From: Gordionus sp. m RMFG-2023
Taxonomy: Eukaryota; Nematomorpha; Gordioida; Chordodea; Parachordodidae
Length of the DNA stretch: 64,000 bases
Reading direction: 5' to 3'
Assembly: GCF_954871325.1 (NCBI RefSeq)
Contig: NC_088775.1
Span: forward strand, 8,161,561-8,225,560
Shown here: positions 45,561 through 56,399 of the stretch, in pieces
How the letters are laid out: each line of letters begins with the position of its first letter
How positions within the stretch are numbered: position 1 is the first letter of the stretch
The notes under the pieces: model-generated
The model's database searches: none
What the model was told of the DNA's origin: nothing
What the model saw: the letters and a program-made list of their open reading frames with translations, nothing else
Translations under genes and position numbers: made by a program

Positions 45561-47514
45561 AAAAATTGTGGGAGAAATTAAAAAATTGTGGGAGTTTTGT
45601 GGGAGTGAGATGTATGTGGGTAAACTAAAAAATTGTGGGAGACTCCCACTGATGGGGGGAGGCATGGCAACCCTGGTTGGAGGTAAGAGGTATATTAATA
45701 AATAATGAAACCAAGAAAAAAATATTATTTGCTTATATGGGAATTAGTCATTTGGCGAGATGATGTCTTTTGTATGTCCAAAAATTTTGAAAGAACTTAA
45801 TTATGAGGAGATAATTGAAGTGGATAAAATTTAAGCCTATTTCAACGTTATTCAGCTCGAGAATTAAGCTTATTCGGATAGAAAGAGGGGATGGTGAAGC
45901 AGTTGTGGAGTTTGCAGACCTATTTAAAAAATTGGCAGAAGAGTGTAAATTTGAATCTGACCTGGATGGGAGATTGAGATCAGATGGTGGCTGGAATCAA
46001 AATGGGTGCATTTGAGAAAGATATTTGCACCAGATTTTCAGATGGAATATATGACATGGGAGAAAGGGTGAGTTTTCAACAGGTTTTAAATATGGCTTTG
46101 GCAATAAAAAGGGCTGAGGATGAAGTAAATATGATGTAAATAAAGTCAATAAACCTAAGGAGCAGTTAGAGAGTAATCAAGGAAAATTTTCTAATCAAAA
46201 GTACCCATATAATAATAATAAAGATAAAGGAAATTTTAGTAATTACAATAATAATATTAATAATTTTAAGTTCAGAGATAACAGTAAATTTAACAATAAT
46301 GATATGTGTAAGTACAATGAATGCTCAAAATGTGGAAGCTATGCATCAAGATGACAATGACTCATCGGATTCAATTAATAATATTTCTCAAATTGGTAGA
46401 AATAGAGCGAAGATATCTGTTAGGATGAATGGAGTACCTATAGAATTTGACTATGATACGGGGGCACAGGTATCGGTGATTGGGAAACAATATTGGGATG
46501 AAATTGGCCGACCCAAACTTGGACCAACCAAACCTTTGTCAGTATATGGTAACCAACCGCTGGATGTACTTGGTGAGACTGTGGTAAGGGTTCGTCTTGA
46601 AAAAATAAGCAGATCACTACCGATTGTGGTGACCCGATCAAATGACATACCATTATTTGGACTACCATGGATACTGGCATTTAATATGTTTATCCCACGA
46701 CAAGTTACTATATGTAGTATAACAAGTAAAGAGGTTATGACAACCGACAAACAAATTGCTGGCATGACGAAAGAATTTTTCAGTGTTTTTGATGACAAGC
46801 CAGGACGGGTGAAAGATATGGAAGTTAGCATACATCTGAGTAAGGCCAAAATCATGGCCAGCTCGTAGAGTAACTTTTCCATTACGAAAACCAATTGAAA
46901 TGGAACTCGATAGAGTGGTTAAATCGGGAATATTGAAGAGATTGACCCAACAAAAAAACGTTTGTCATGGGCTACTCCAACAGTAAACGTATGCAAAACA
47001 AATGGAGAAATCAGGAATTGTGCGGATTTCAAGGTGACATTAAACCCATATATTTTATACGATTATCATATTATACCAACGGTAGATGATCTTTTAACCA
47101 AATTAAAAGATGGGTTGAAATTTACGGTAATAGATTTGAAAAATGCATATTTACAATTACCAATAAAAGAGAGTTCAAATACTTAACCATATCAACCCAT
47201 ATTGGATATTTCCAATATCATTGTATGCCTTTCGGTCTTTCTAGTGCGCCGACCATATTATCATAACGGGGAAAAATGATGTAGAACATTTGAATAACGT
47301 AAAAAAAGTATTAATGAAATTAAAACAGGTGGGTATGAAAGCAAAATGGGCCAAAATACGCTTTTTAAATGAATCAGTTTCTTTTCTAGGTTTTGTAATA
47401 AACAAAAATGGAATACACCCAGCGAAAGAAAAAATAGATGCTATTCGAAGGATACCAACTTTCATGCTCGTTGAGTGGGAAAGAAATGTTTTGAAATTCT
47501 GCCTTCATTTTTAA

Positions 47515-48150
47515 TGTTAACATATGATATTTCACCCTTAGGGTATTTTTCTCTTGATAAATTGTTAACCTTATAAAATTATATATTTTTTATAATTCTT
47601 TCATAAAGATTAGACATTAAAATTACAAGGTAAAAATCTATATTAAAAGAAATCTAAAATGTTAAAAACGATTTAAATGCAAAAATTTTACATTAAAATA
47701 ATTAACTAATAAGGGCAATAAAGAACCTAAAGTTATTTAGGAAAAAGGATGCTTCATTGACAAAGTTACCCTTAGTGGTGACGTAAGGTTGTATTAGAAC
47801 TTTGTGACCGCTTAGATAAATTTCAAAATTTTATTCAAATCTTCCAAAATAAAATAAATAACTCTAATAAACTTGAAAATTATGAATGAATATAATGATA
47901 TTTAACTCCACTTTTATAGGAAACTCTTAAATTTTAAAAATAACAATTTATAAATACATTTTTTAAAAATTAAAAAATCAAATTTATCAAAATACATGAT
48001 GAACGTGTGAAAAAATTAATTTATAATTTACAAATATATACATTTTTTGAAGGGTGGTAGGCTAAATATATAAGGGGTTATCAATTAATATTTTAGATGA
48101 AATAGGGCAAAATATATTACTGTAAAAACTTATTTAATACTTTTATTATA
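47515..48150. other. AT-rich DNA without recognisable gene
   Basis: Nothing recognised after the gypsy fossil. No copy of its candidate LTR is visible here. Confidence 0.4.
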
Positions 48151-48368
48151 TAGTGCGTACAAATTGAACGTTTCCACGCAACTCTACAAAACGCAAATAA
48201 TACATTTTAAATGCATTCATTTAAATTGAACAAAATTTTTTTTGGTTTTAAATTTAAACGTTTCAACATTAAAAAAAAATAAAAATTAACGCTTCAATTT
48301 AGTTGCGTTTACGTTTTTTTATTTACGTTTTGAAACGCTACGTTGAAACGTTCAATTCATGCGCACTA
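48151..48368. mobile_element. TA-flanked MITE with ~28-bp inverted ends
   Basis: It starts TAGTGCGTACAAATTGAACG and ends CGTTCAATTCATGCGCACTA, inverted with a few mismatches and bounded by TA. Internal inverted words ('aacgtttc', 'gaaacgtt', 'acgcaac', 'gttgcgt') make it fold along most of its length. The TA target and size fit a Tc1/mariner-type MITE. Confidence 0.7.
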
Positions 48369-48924
48369 TAAACCTATCTATTTATTTCATACAATCAATA
48401 GTCATTAGTTTTTATGTAAAACTATCTGGATAATTTTTTGCTATATTTTTAATTATAATTTAAAAGAGTTAGACATTCTATCAGTAAACTAATAATCAGA
48501 TAAAACAATGTACTATAATAATGCATTCATTGTAAATGAGGGGAAGGTTTTTGATTCACATTCATAAAAATAACTCTTTTACATTACCAATATTTTGGTA
48601 GTTTGTAATAGAGCATAAGCTAAAATATATGAAGGGATTACAATTATAATTAAGCCCTTATAATTAATAACATGGGAATAGAGCTGTCGAAAGTGGCGAA
48701 AATTTAGTTTAGGGATGGAGGTGGACATAGGATTTTGAGGTGGATTTGCTTTCAATGAACATTCTATCATTTATCCCGAATATTATAAATAATTTATTAT
48801 GAAGTTTAAAATAAAGATTCAAATAAACAAAATATCACAGTTGTATATTGGCAGTGATAGAATTGTCTTTGTATTTTGCTTGTATGTCGGTAGCTAATTA
48901 TCGTACTAGTCATGCTAATCTAAA
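48369..48924. other. AT-rich DNA without recognisable gene
   Basis: No supported gene. The short minus frame 48579-48770 lacks any domain. Confidence 0.4.
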
Positions 48925-51818
48925 CTATTGCTTCTGTTCCCCTGCTAAAAATCCTATACCACCAGGAATAGGCGGAAACAAGATGTGCTCTTTCGTTTTT
49001 TCCAATAAATGCTTCATATTTGGCATCAAAGGTATCATGATATCCGATACGAGTGGATTGCTGTAGTAGATGAAATTTTTATAATTGAGTATATATGCAT
49101 CTTGCTCTCTCTTCTGGTTTAGTGGATAACAATGTGTTGGCAAGCTGAAAGCCATGGAAGTAAATCTGATGTCCCCTACTTTGTGTTCGCACAATGAAAT
49201 TGTTTGTAAGTCTTCGTACCATAGTTTTAAAGTCTCAAACTTACCAGATTTTCTGGATGACCAAACTGTTGGGCAATATGAAAAGATGTCTGGCGTAGAA
49301 GGTGCGCAACACCTCTGTAATGGGGATAGGCTTGACATTTGGATTGCTCCCTCGTTTGTAGATGCACATTTATATGGCAGATTACATGGGTAAATAGTTA
49401 ACCTATCTGGCCATATCACATTCCCCAGTTTCCTCCACCACTGTGCCAGATATGGGAAAGGTATTGGCAAGCAAGTTTCAAAGTCGTCATCATCGTATGA
49501 TACCCCATAGTAATCGATTATGGCTGACCAATCCCAGTGAGCTTCTGTATTCACCATGTGTTTTAATTGATTTAAGTTGCTGTAATATAGTGTGGCCTGT
49601 TCTTTAAGGTTTTTCATTTCTTCAATTTGATTAAAATTTAGGTGGGTTTCAACCCCTGTATAGCTATTTAATGGTATATTTCCACTTAATATAGTATGAC
49701 ATGATGATAACATTAAAGCATTTGAAACTGCGTTGATGTAGTTTTGTAATCTGTTTGATCCTCGAGATTCTTGATTTCCATGAGTGGTGTCAATTAAATT
49801 TAATGCTATACCCATCCTGTATATTGATGTACAAGTACGCACACTGTATTGGGTATTGTGAACCTCGGGAAAAATAGAAGTCCATGCAACATCAATGGCA
49901 TCTACGTAACTGTAATCATTGACGGTAATGTTCTTTGGTGTCGACTGTATTCTGGCGCTACTATTGGCGTAGTTGAGCAAGGGTGATCGGTTAGAAAAAT
50001 TGAATCCGATTAATCGTTTCCTGGCTGGGGCATTAGAAGGGCCCGCACATCCTTTAAATATGTCTGATGAACCTAAACCCTTAGCAGTGAGTCCACCCCC
50101 TCCTATGGTCCACGAACCACCGGGATTTATATCATTTGGTCCCGATGCTAATATGCCTGGAGTGTTAGCAGCGAATAATTCGCTTGCCATCGATAATGCT
50201 TTTGTGCAGGAGTCGGATGTAGACAGGTACTCGCATATATATTCGTAGCAATATTCCATGTGGAGGGATATTTCTGAGAAACGTTCTGTCTTAAAGTACG
50301 ATTTCCAAATGTCGATGAAATCGTATATAATGGGATCACGCTTAATGTCTACCCATACGTCCAGTATCCGGTCACCAAAGTTTATTGAAAAAATTTCATC
50401 AGTTGAGTTAAGGGCTAACATAAAGTTGGTTGGACCAGGTATAATGACATTATTAGACATGGGCATCCCTGCAATAATGATTTTATTCATTGTACCTTTT
50501 TCATCTGTTGATACATCATATTTGCCATTCCAATAAATTTTCCCATGCCAAAGGGATGAATCTAAAAATGCAGCGCAGTAAGCAGGGAAGAAAATTCCTT
50601 ACATGCTTTCAGACATTATTGGTATCACTGTCCAGGTCAAGTCAAGCTCTGATGGTTTAAATATTTCTTGCAAAACATATGGGAACATTTTGTGCCTTAG
50701 GCAAGACCCAGCCATATCTATAGTTGTTACGATGAATTTAGAATTGTTTGGAAATTTTGCGTAAGATGATAGAGTAGGGTGTATCTCATCATGAACACCA
50801 GTGTTTTTTACACGCCGAACAAATTTGTAACTAACTGGGTCAATTTGATAAGCGTCACTGGAGTTCGAATTAATCATACAAATGAGCCTAACTAAAGCGG
50901 CCTCTTCGTGAAAGCTATCTGTTTTGATCAAAGATATCATTGAGGCTATGTTTCCAAAGTACCATCTATTGATAAAGTCCCAATTTAAATTGATCTCTGA
51001 GGGGTCCTTCAAACGTTTTTCAATTGACTTATAATATGGCGTGAAGGAAGGCTGGCTGGAGTATTCATAATTTACCACCTTGACACTAACTGATCTTACT
51101 GGTATTAAGTCAGAATAGATTGGATATTCTAATTTGCCAATGGTGAACTCCTGTTTTTCGATTTTCCCAGCTATTGTGGCTTTTTTTTATTTACAGATAG
51201 TGATAGTAATTCGAAACTGTCATAAAATCTGTCGAAATCTGTGTTTTTATCATGTTGCTTACTTGTGTCAGAAGAATTTTCATCTGTAGTATTTTTGTTA
51301 TCTAATGCTGTTTTAATCTTGATTGATTCACTTATTAATTTCTTCATCTGGTAAGTTGATATTATTTTAATGTTTGGACATTTGCTGGGTATTTGATTCT
51401 TAGATATAATTTTTCCTTTGGTCGTCAGTACTGTGTTAGATGATGATAAGTATGCGTATACATCTGAGTCAGGTATTCCTAATTCTGTAGGTACAGATTC
51501 TATGCCAGTTACCAATGATGGTATCATTTCCTCATTCAACATGGAAGTGAACCGTAAATCATTGTCCTTTAGTGATATTCCTGTATCATATTTTAGGTTA
51601 TTACTGGGTTCATGTATGCACATCGCTCCTATATATGATCTGTTTATAAGATTGTGTCCTAGAAATTTTATTGGTGCAGTATAAGGACATGCTTGTGTTG
51701 CGAAAGTGCTTAGATACGCGTTGTCGATAGGTATTGAATTCCCCCTACCTGCCCCTAGAAGTAATGTGTAGGACATCCAAGCTTGACCCACCTTGACAAT
51801 ATCATTATCCAATTCCAT
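48925..51818 (-). pseudogene. Fossil virus gene, probably capsid-like (totivirus-like), broken
   Basis: About 2.9 kb of minus-strand, intronless coding sequence stands out by composition from its AT-rich surroundings. Total coding length, about 960 codons, is close to the coat protein of totivirus-like dsRNA viruses of arthropods. Text such as 'GGSWTIGGGGLTAKGLGSSD', 'GPSNAPARKRLIGFNFSNR' and 'PFPYLAQWWRKLGNVIWP' has the Pro/Gly/Trp-rich, loop-heavy look of a capsid and no enzyme motif. The assignment comes from overall appearance and cannot be proved here. It is broken, with about two interruptions, yet otherwise well preserved, so integration was probably not very ancient. No polymerase gene, poly(A) tract or target duplication was seen. 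A host or transposon gene of unknown type is the alternative. Confidence 0.45.
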
Positions 51819-51908
51819 GTGTGCACTAAAAGCAGTTAAAGTAATATAGTATGTAGTGGTAGTAAAATAATTTTAAAACAATGTTAAATGCAGTTAGTTA
51901 ATTTATAT

Positions 51909-52015
51909 CAGAGACCTGCAGAAGTTCCAATTGCAAGGCCCGGGTTTGTTAAAAAAACGGCTAGGTCCCGGCTTCGTCTGGGTTTTATATTTTCAGGTCT
52001 GGCTCGTATTTTCTT
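51909..52015 (+). mobile_element. Left end of a GCCCGG-family hAT-type MITE
   Basis: CAGAGACCTGCAGAAGTTCC, then 'caattgcaaggcccggg', matches the left end of the 29260 element closely. The interior 'ggttttatattttcagg' also matches. The right end 'gcaggtctctg' is missing; MITE copy E follows directly. Confidence 0.7.
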
Positions 52016-52029
52016 TAAAAACAAACTAT

Positions 52030-52195
52030 TTACGCCAATATATAATTACCTAAGCCTTGAAATTTGGCCAATAGAAGTCCAAACCTTTCTGCCACCTGTG
52101 GGTAAAATCAATAATGAGTATTTGCCAAAAATTTGAGCCAAACGTTTTTAAAAACGGACTAAATTGAGCCGCTTAATAACACTAGCTCAATGTGA
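52030..52195. repeat. Dispersed fold-back MITE, copy E
   Basis: Landmarks are 'ttacctaagccttgaaattt', 'gtccaaacctttctgccac', 'gccaaaaatttgagccaaac', and the end 'ttgagccgcttaataacact'. It adjoins the truncated GCCCGG element, so one may have inserted into the other. Confidence 0.55.
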
Positions 52196-53176
52196 CTCGT
52201 TAGATATTTTAAAATCCTTTTATTATTGCAGATACTTTAAAAAAATAGTATAAATTCTTAATATTCTTTTAAACATTACGACAAATTTTAATATTATGAA
52301 ATTATTTATATGATTATGTATACAATCATAAAATAACTAATTTAGAAATATCGGCCCGAACATATATTTTTTGAAAACGCTAAATATCAATGCCGATCCG
52401 ATATTTAATATCGGCACAGACCATATTTAATACAAATGAAAAAAAGAGCATGTATTTATTTTTGGCAAAATGTATTTTATATTTTAATATATGTTCAATT
52501 GACTAAAAATTATAATAGGGTAATTCCATACCAAATCGATAACTTTTCAGCGACCATTATAATTTTGATAAAATTGTGTTCACTGAGTGAGCATTATTAA
52601 AAGGCATAGAATCCTAAATTCTTAGAACTAATAGTTCTTGAGATATCAATGGTGGAATAGGCCAAAAATAGGCTTTTTTGAAAAAATAATGTTTCAAAAT
52701 TAAAATAATTAAAAAATAATAATGATAAAAATTAAAATAATATGTCATTTTGTAACTCTATTAAAGGCGTTTTGTTAATATATATTTTTTTAAATAACAT
52801 TACGGTTTTTATTTATATTAAAATTTTGAACCTGAGAGCTCCAGGTATTTCGCTTTCCAAATTTCTTTGTATTTATATTTTATTATTCTCTTATATTATA
52901 TTTACTTGTAAAATGTCGAGACATCCATAGTTATTGCGATTCAAAAAAATATAAATGAATATTTTTTTCAAAATGGCACTCCTGTATAAATAGTTACAAT
53001 TATTCTTTAATTTTTCCATTTAAGAACAAGATTTCCCACCATAATATTATGAAGAGTCGCCGTTGATAGGCTGATTAATTGTTTTTACTATTGATGACTT
53101 GTAAAAATAAAGAGTTTTTATAACAAATGATTAAATTTCTCACGATTCGATATTTAAATTTAAAAGGCGAAAATCT
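52196..53176. other. AT-rich DNA with a 'TCGGCACAG' scrap
   Basis: At 52341-52428 'aatatcggcccgaac' and 'aatatcggcacagac' are diverged inverted ends matching those at 14.12 kb. No coding exon is supported. 'tgagatatcaatggtggaatagg' near 52630 is GC-richer but not open. Confidence 0.4.
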
Positions 53177-53348
53177 AATATAATCTCCATAATCATAACA
53201 CGATCGTTTTCGTATCTCCCTAATGTATTTTAAATTTAAGGAGACTATATAGTGTAATGTTAATTTAATCTCCATAATCAAAACACGATCATTTTCGTAT
53301 CTCCCTAATGTATTTTAAATTTAAGGAGACTATAGTGTAATGTTAATT
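53177..53348. repeat. Tandem duplication, ~86-bp unit, two copies
   Basis: 'aatctccataatcataacac' through 'aaggagactatatagtgtaa' (from about 53180) is repeated from about 53267 with a few substitutions and a 2-bp deletion. The unit contains an inverted pair (ctcctta...aaggag type), so it may be a small MITE. Confidence 0.75.
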
Positions 53349-53351
53349 TTT

Positions 53352-53421
53352 TGCTCTCTACGAGAATCGAACACAAGCCTCCCATTTCAAAGGCATATGC
53401 TTTACCGCTGCACCAACTTGA
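53352..53421 (-). tRNA. Decayed tRNA-like sequence (probably pseudogene or SINE head)
   Basis: On the minus strand 'ttggtgcagcggtaaagc' fits an A box and D arm (GTGC pairing with GCAT), and 'tgttcgattctcg' fits a B box and T loop. The anticodon stem does not pair cleanly and the acceptor arms do not match, so it is unlikely to be functional. The 3' half is duplicated about 79 bp downstream (53464-53500) with the adjoining AT text. The isotype cannot be assigned. Confidence 0.4.
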
Positions 53422-53509
53422 ATATAAATAAATTTAAAATATTAATTATATTTATATATTAAAGTTTCAAAGGCGTATGCTTTACGCATGCACCAACCTG
53501 AATATAATT

Positions 53510-54450
53510 AAATTTAAAATATTAATTAATATCTGTTATTTTTTAAATTTTACCGTTTATTATTATTACCCTACTAGCTGATGGGGTTGAAGGGTAATTA
53601 TTTAATTTGTGTGTATGGTATTAAATATACTTTATTAATAAATTTTATATAAATATTAAAATTTAAGAGAAAAAGAGGTAAAATTGTTGCAAAGTATACC
53701 GTGAGCATGTATTAGAAATATATAAATTTAAAAATGTGATGGAAATCATATTGGATAAAATTTAAAATAGAGGTGCTTTAAGATTTTTGAATTTTAAATA
53801 TAAGTTATAGATTTGTGTGAAATTTTTTTTGCAGATATAGCCAGGCCTAATCAAAAAACCATTTCCTATGCAACTTTCATAAATTAATTAATAGTTGACA
53901 TTTTTAAAATTTTGCCTGTGCATTGAATGCACTGAATACACACCTAATATTATACATATTCCTGAATATTTAGGGATAAATAGAACTTTAAATGTATCAA
54001 GTACCAATTCAATAGGAATAAGGTAGAACTTTAAATGAAGTACTTATTCAATCTTAAATTTATGTATAATTTAGAATTTTATACCATTATATTGGGGTTT
54101 CAGAAAAGATAAGAGATATGGAAGGGACAAAGCACATTTTGATAACACAAAACTCTTATATAGTAAGAATAAATTTTTAGATTATAAATTACAAATACAA
54201 ATAAAATTAATATTATATATCATTAATATATTTTATAAAAATAATGGAAAATTTTAGAATAACCCCAAAATAAATATAAAATTTTAAATAAAACCTCATA
54301 AGATAGAAAAATTTTGTATATTTACTCATCTCACCAGTAGAATCATAGGTAAATCAGATATTTACCCTTCATTTGATGATAATTTTGAAATTAGACAAAT
54401 TTAATTCTTATAAACCTCATACATCAGACCTATTTTTCTGGATCAAAATA
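53510..54450. other. AT-rich DNA, start of a degenerate repeat field
   Basis: No gene is supported. At about 53836-53885 'gatatagccaggcctaatca' with 'atgcaactttcataa' is a partial copy of the unit seen at 54.61 kb. Confidence 0.4.
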
Positions 54451-55500
54451 AATTATTTGGGTTTTCCTGGGCTTGGGAAATATTTTTCACCATTAATATG
54501 GACTTGGACATAGCTTGAGAAACATTTTGCATAATTATTATAGTCTAAGATTCCTGTAAATTTTTTAATTTTAATTATGGGCTAGAAATTGGTCTGAAAA
54601 TTTCTTTTGTATACATGGCAAGGCCTGATCAAAAACCAAGGCTAATGCAACTTTCATATTATGATTGTATTTTTAAATGCATAGTGACTTTTTATATGTT
54701 TTATTTCAGTCCTCAACTATCAAAATTATTATGGTCTTTTGCGGGTTTGAGAAAACTAATTGAGAGAACCCAGCTTGGGAATTTTTTTAATATTAGGCAT
54801 AGGGGTAATATTTAACCCAGAATATTTATATGGCCCTCAAATAAAATCTAATTTAAATATATTTTTATTCAAAAAAATAGTATTCACTCTTAGTCTTAAT
54901 GGGTTGGCCTTGATTAGGGTGAGCTGGGTTAAAATAGACTAAAAAATAGATATGGTTTTTAGAAATTTACCAATCTCCAGGCTTGGAAAAAAATTTTGAA
55001 AATTACTATCGGTTGGCCAGGTTTGATAAAATTTTTTTATAAAATTATTATGGGTTGAGCTGGGTTTGGAAATTTTTTTTATACGTTATATTGGGCAGGG
55101 CTTAGGGAAAATTTTTCAAAATTATTATGAGCCTGGACACTAAGTCAAACATTGGTCCAAAACAAATTTTTTTGCAGGCCTGGGCTTGACCTGATCAAAA
55201 AACCAAGGCCCATGAAAATCTTAATTTTGATTGTATTTTTAAATTCATTATGATTATTTAAATATTTTATTTCAGTTCTCAATTACCAAAATTATTAGGA
55301 TCTTTCATTGGACTTGGAAGAATTTTTCATAATTAATATGGCTTTGGACTTTGCCTGGGAATTTTTTTTAATATTAAATATTAGGTATAAGTAATCAGTA
55401 ATATTTAACAAATAATATTGGTATTATCAAGTAAATGCTTTAAATTTATTTTTACTCAAACCATAGCACTTAGTTTTAATGGATTGAACCTGGCCTGAAG
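54451..55500. repeat. Degenerate nested direct repeats (565-bp and ~55-bp units)
   Basis: Two long diverged copies begin at about 54612 ('aaggcctgatcaaaaaccaa') and 55180 ('gacctgatcaaaaaaccaag') and run about 320 bp in parallel ('tttcagtcctcaactaccaaaattatt', 'ttaatattaggtataag', 'tagttttaatgg' types). Between and before them a shorter unit, roughly 'gggcttgggaaatttttt' plus 'aaaattattatggg', is repeated about six times. No open frame. It is an old, low-copy repeat structure. Confidence 0.6.
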
Positions 55501-56260
55501 GGGGGATGGGCAGTATTTTCCCCTTTATTTTTTTTGGAGTGGATTAAACTTGAACTTATTTATGTAATAATAATTTGGTTCACTGAAATTTATGAAAAAA
55601 ATTCTTGGATTAAGCAAGACCTGAAAAAAGAGATCCGCTGCAGATGCTCTTATAGTTTTTGCGATCTTATAAATCAAATATATATGCTTAGTAAAAATGT
55701 TTGGATATTTTTTAAAAAATTTCCAACCAATTCTATTTCTTGAAAATAGTGCTTTGGTCCTGGAATGTTTTAGATTCCTGTTTTATAAATTTAGCCCTTC
55801 AATTCTGGAGTGGGGGGAGGTAAATAACAAGTTGAAGTGTGACAAACCCATATTTCAAACTGATATCATTTCTATTCATCATTATGTCTTTAAATTATTT
55901 TAAAATAAGATTGAACAAACTTTTTATGGTATTTTGTTTATTTAATTAATTATTTAATGAAAGAAAAAAGAGGAGTTTTTTTATGGAATAATTTTATATT
56001 GAAAATTGTATTCATTATTATTTATTTGCGACTTGAAATAAAAAAAGAGATCAAAATAATTTAGATTTCAAATTAAGATTAAAACACCTTTATGAAAATG
56101 TTACATACAATTTTAAAAAACGGCTGATTAAGATTATACCCAAGATATCATTATGTTGAAATATCCTGATTAATTTTTTTTTAAATATTTCTTTTTCGCT
56201 ATCTATTAACTCAATGTTAACCTTACGGATTGATTTTTTTTAGTCTTTATATAAATTTAA
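55501..56260. other. AT-rich DNA without recognisable gene
   Basis: Short frames at 55534-55743 and 55697-55903 show no domain. 'taaccttacgg' occurs twice (about 56218 and 56264) at the edge of the next element. Confidence 0.4.
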
Positions 56261-56399
56261 TATTAACCTTACGGTATCGGTCCGATCCGTTTGTCTGTCT
56301 TTTGTCATTATACCATTTAGCTTCAAAATTTCGAAATATTTCCTAGAAAAAGTCTTTACTTCAATATTGAATTTGTGTTTATCTCCTTAAAGAAAAAGG

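Larger units (their letters stand above)
40725..45675 (-). mobile_element. hAT DNA transposon (CAGGGTTGCCA family) with exon array
   Basis: The left end CAGGGTTGCCAG and right end TGGCAACCCTG are flanked by a perfect 8-bp duplication, GTTGGAGG (40717-40724 and 45676-45683). Subterminal 'ttgtgggag' motifs recur about three times near the left end and four near the right, all in the same orientation. The insertion lies in the gag region of the gypsy fossil, so it is younger than that element. Inside, a minus-strand transposase N-terminal half spans 44028-41546, and the left ~0.77 kb (40811-41580) is an inverted duplicate of 41938-42695, making a fold-back. With no catalytic domain it is non-autonomous. 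Confidence 0.9.
40113..47514 (+). mobile_element. Ty3/gypsy-like LTR retroelement fossil, broken
   Basis: This is an old, broken Ty3/gypsy-type element. A candidate 5' LTR (about 40113-40546, starting TGTTACAG and holding an AATAAAG) is followed by TGGCGACGTTC, a primer-binding-site-like sequence common after LTRs of this class. A gag-like region follows, split by a 4.95-kb hAT insertion. Next come an Asn-rich linker, an aspartic-protease region with the DTGA motif (about 46.3-46.9 kb) and part of a reverse transcriptase (about 46.96-47.5 kb, with 'FTVIDLKNAYLQLPI' and 'VSFLGFVINKNGIHP'). No RNase H, integrase or 3' LTR is recognised. Coding is interrupted several times (roughly five or more breaks) and the 3' part is gone, so it is old. 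Confidence 0.8.

Noticed and set aside
46438-46894. Two minus-strand frames opposite the gypsy protease region
   Set aside because: They are antisense shadows of the plus-strand retroelement coding.
46299-47514. Host retroviral-like aspartic protease gene
   Set aside because: The protease region is followed by reverse-transcriptase text and preceded by a gag-like region and candidate LTR, so it belongs to a broken gypsy element.
49154-50536. Plus-strand frames within 48.9-51.8 kb
   Set aside because: Antisense shadows of the long minus-strand virus-like gene; no independent motif.
53352-53421. Functional tRNA gene
   Set aside because: A and B boxes fit, but the acceptor and anticodon stems do not pair, so only a decayed tRNA-like sequence is claimed.
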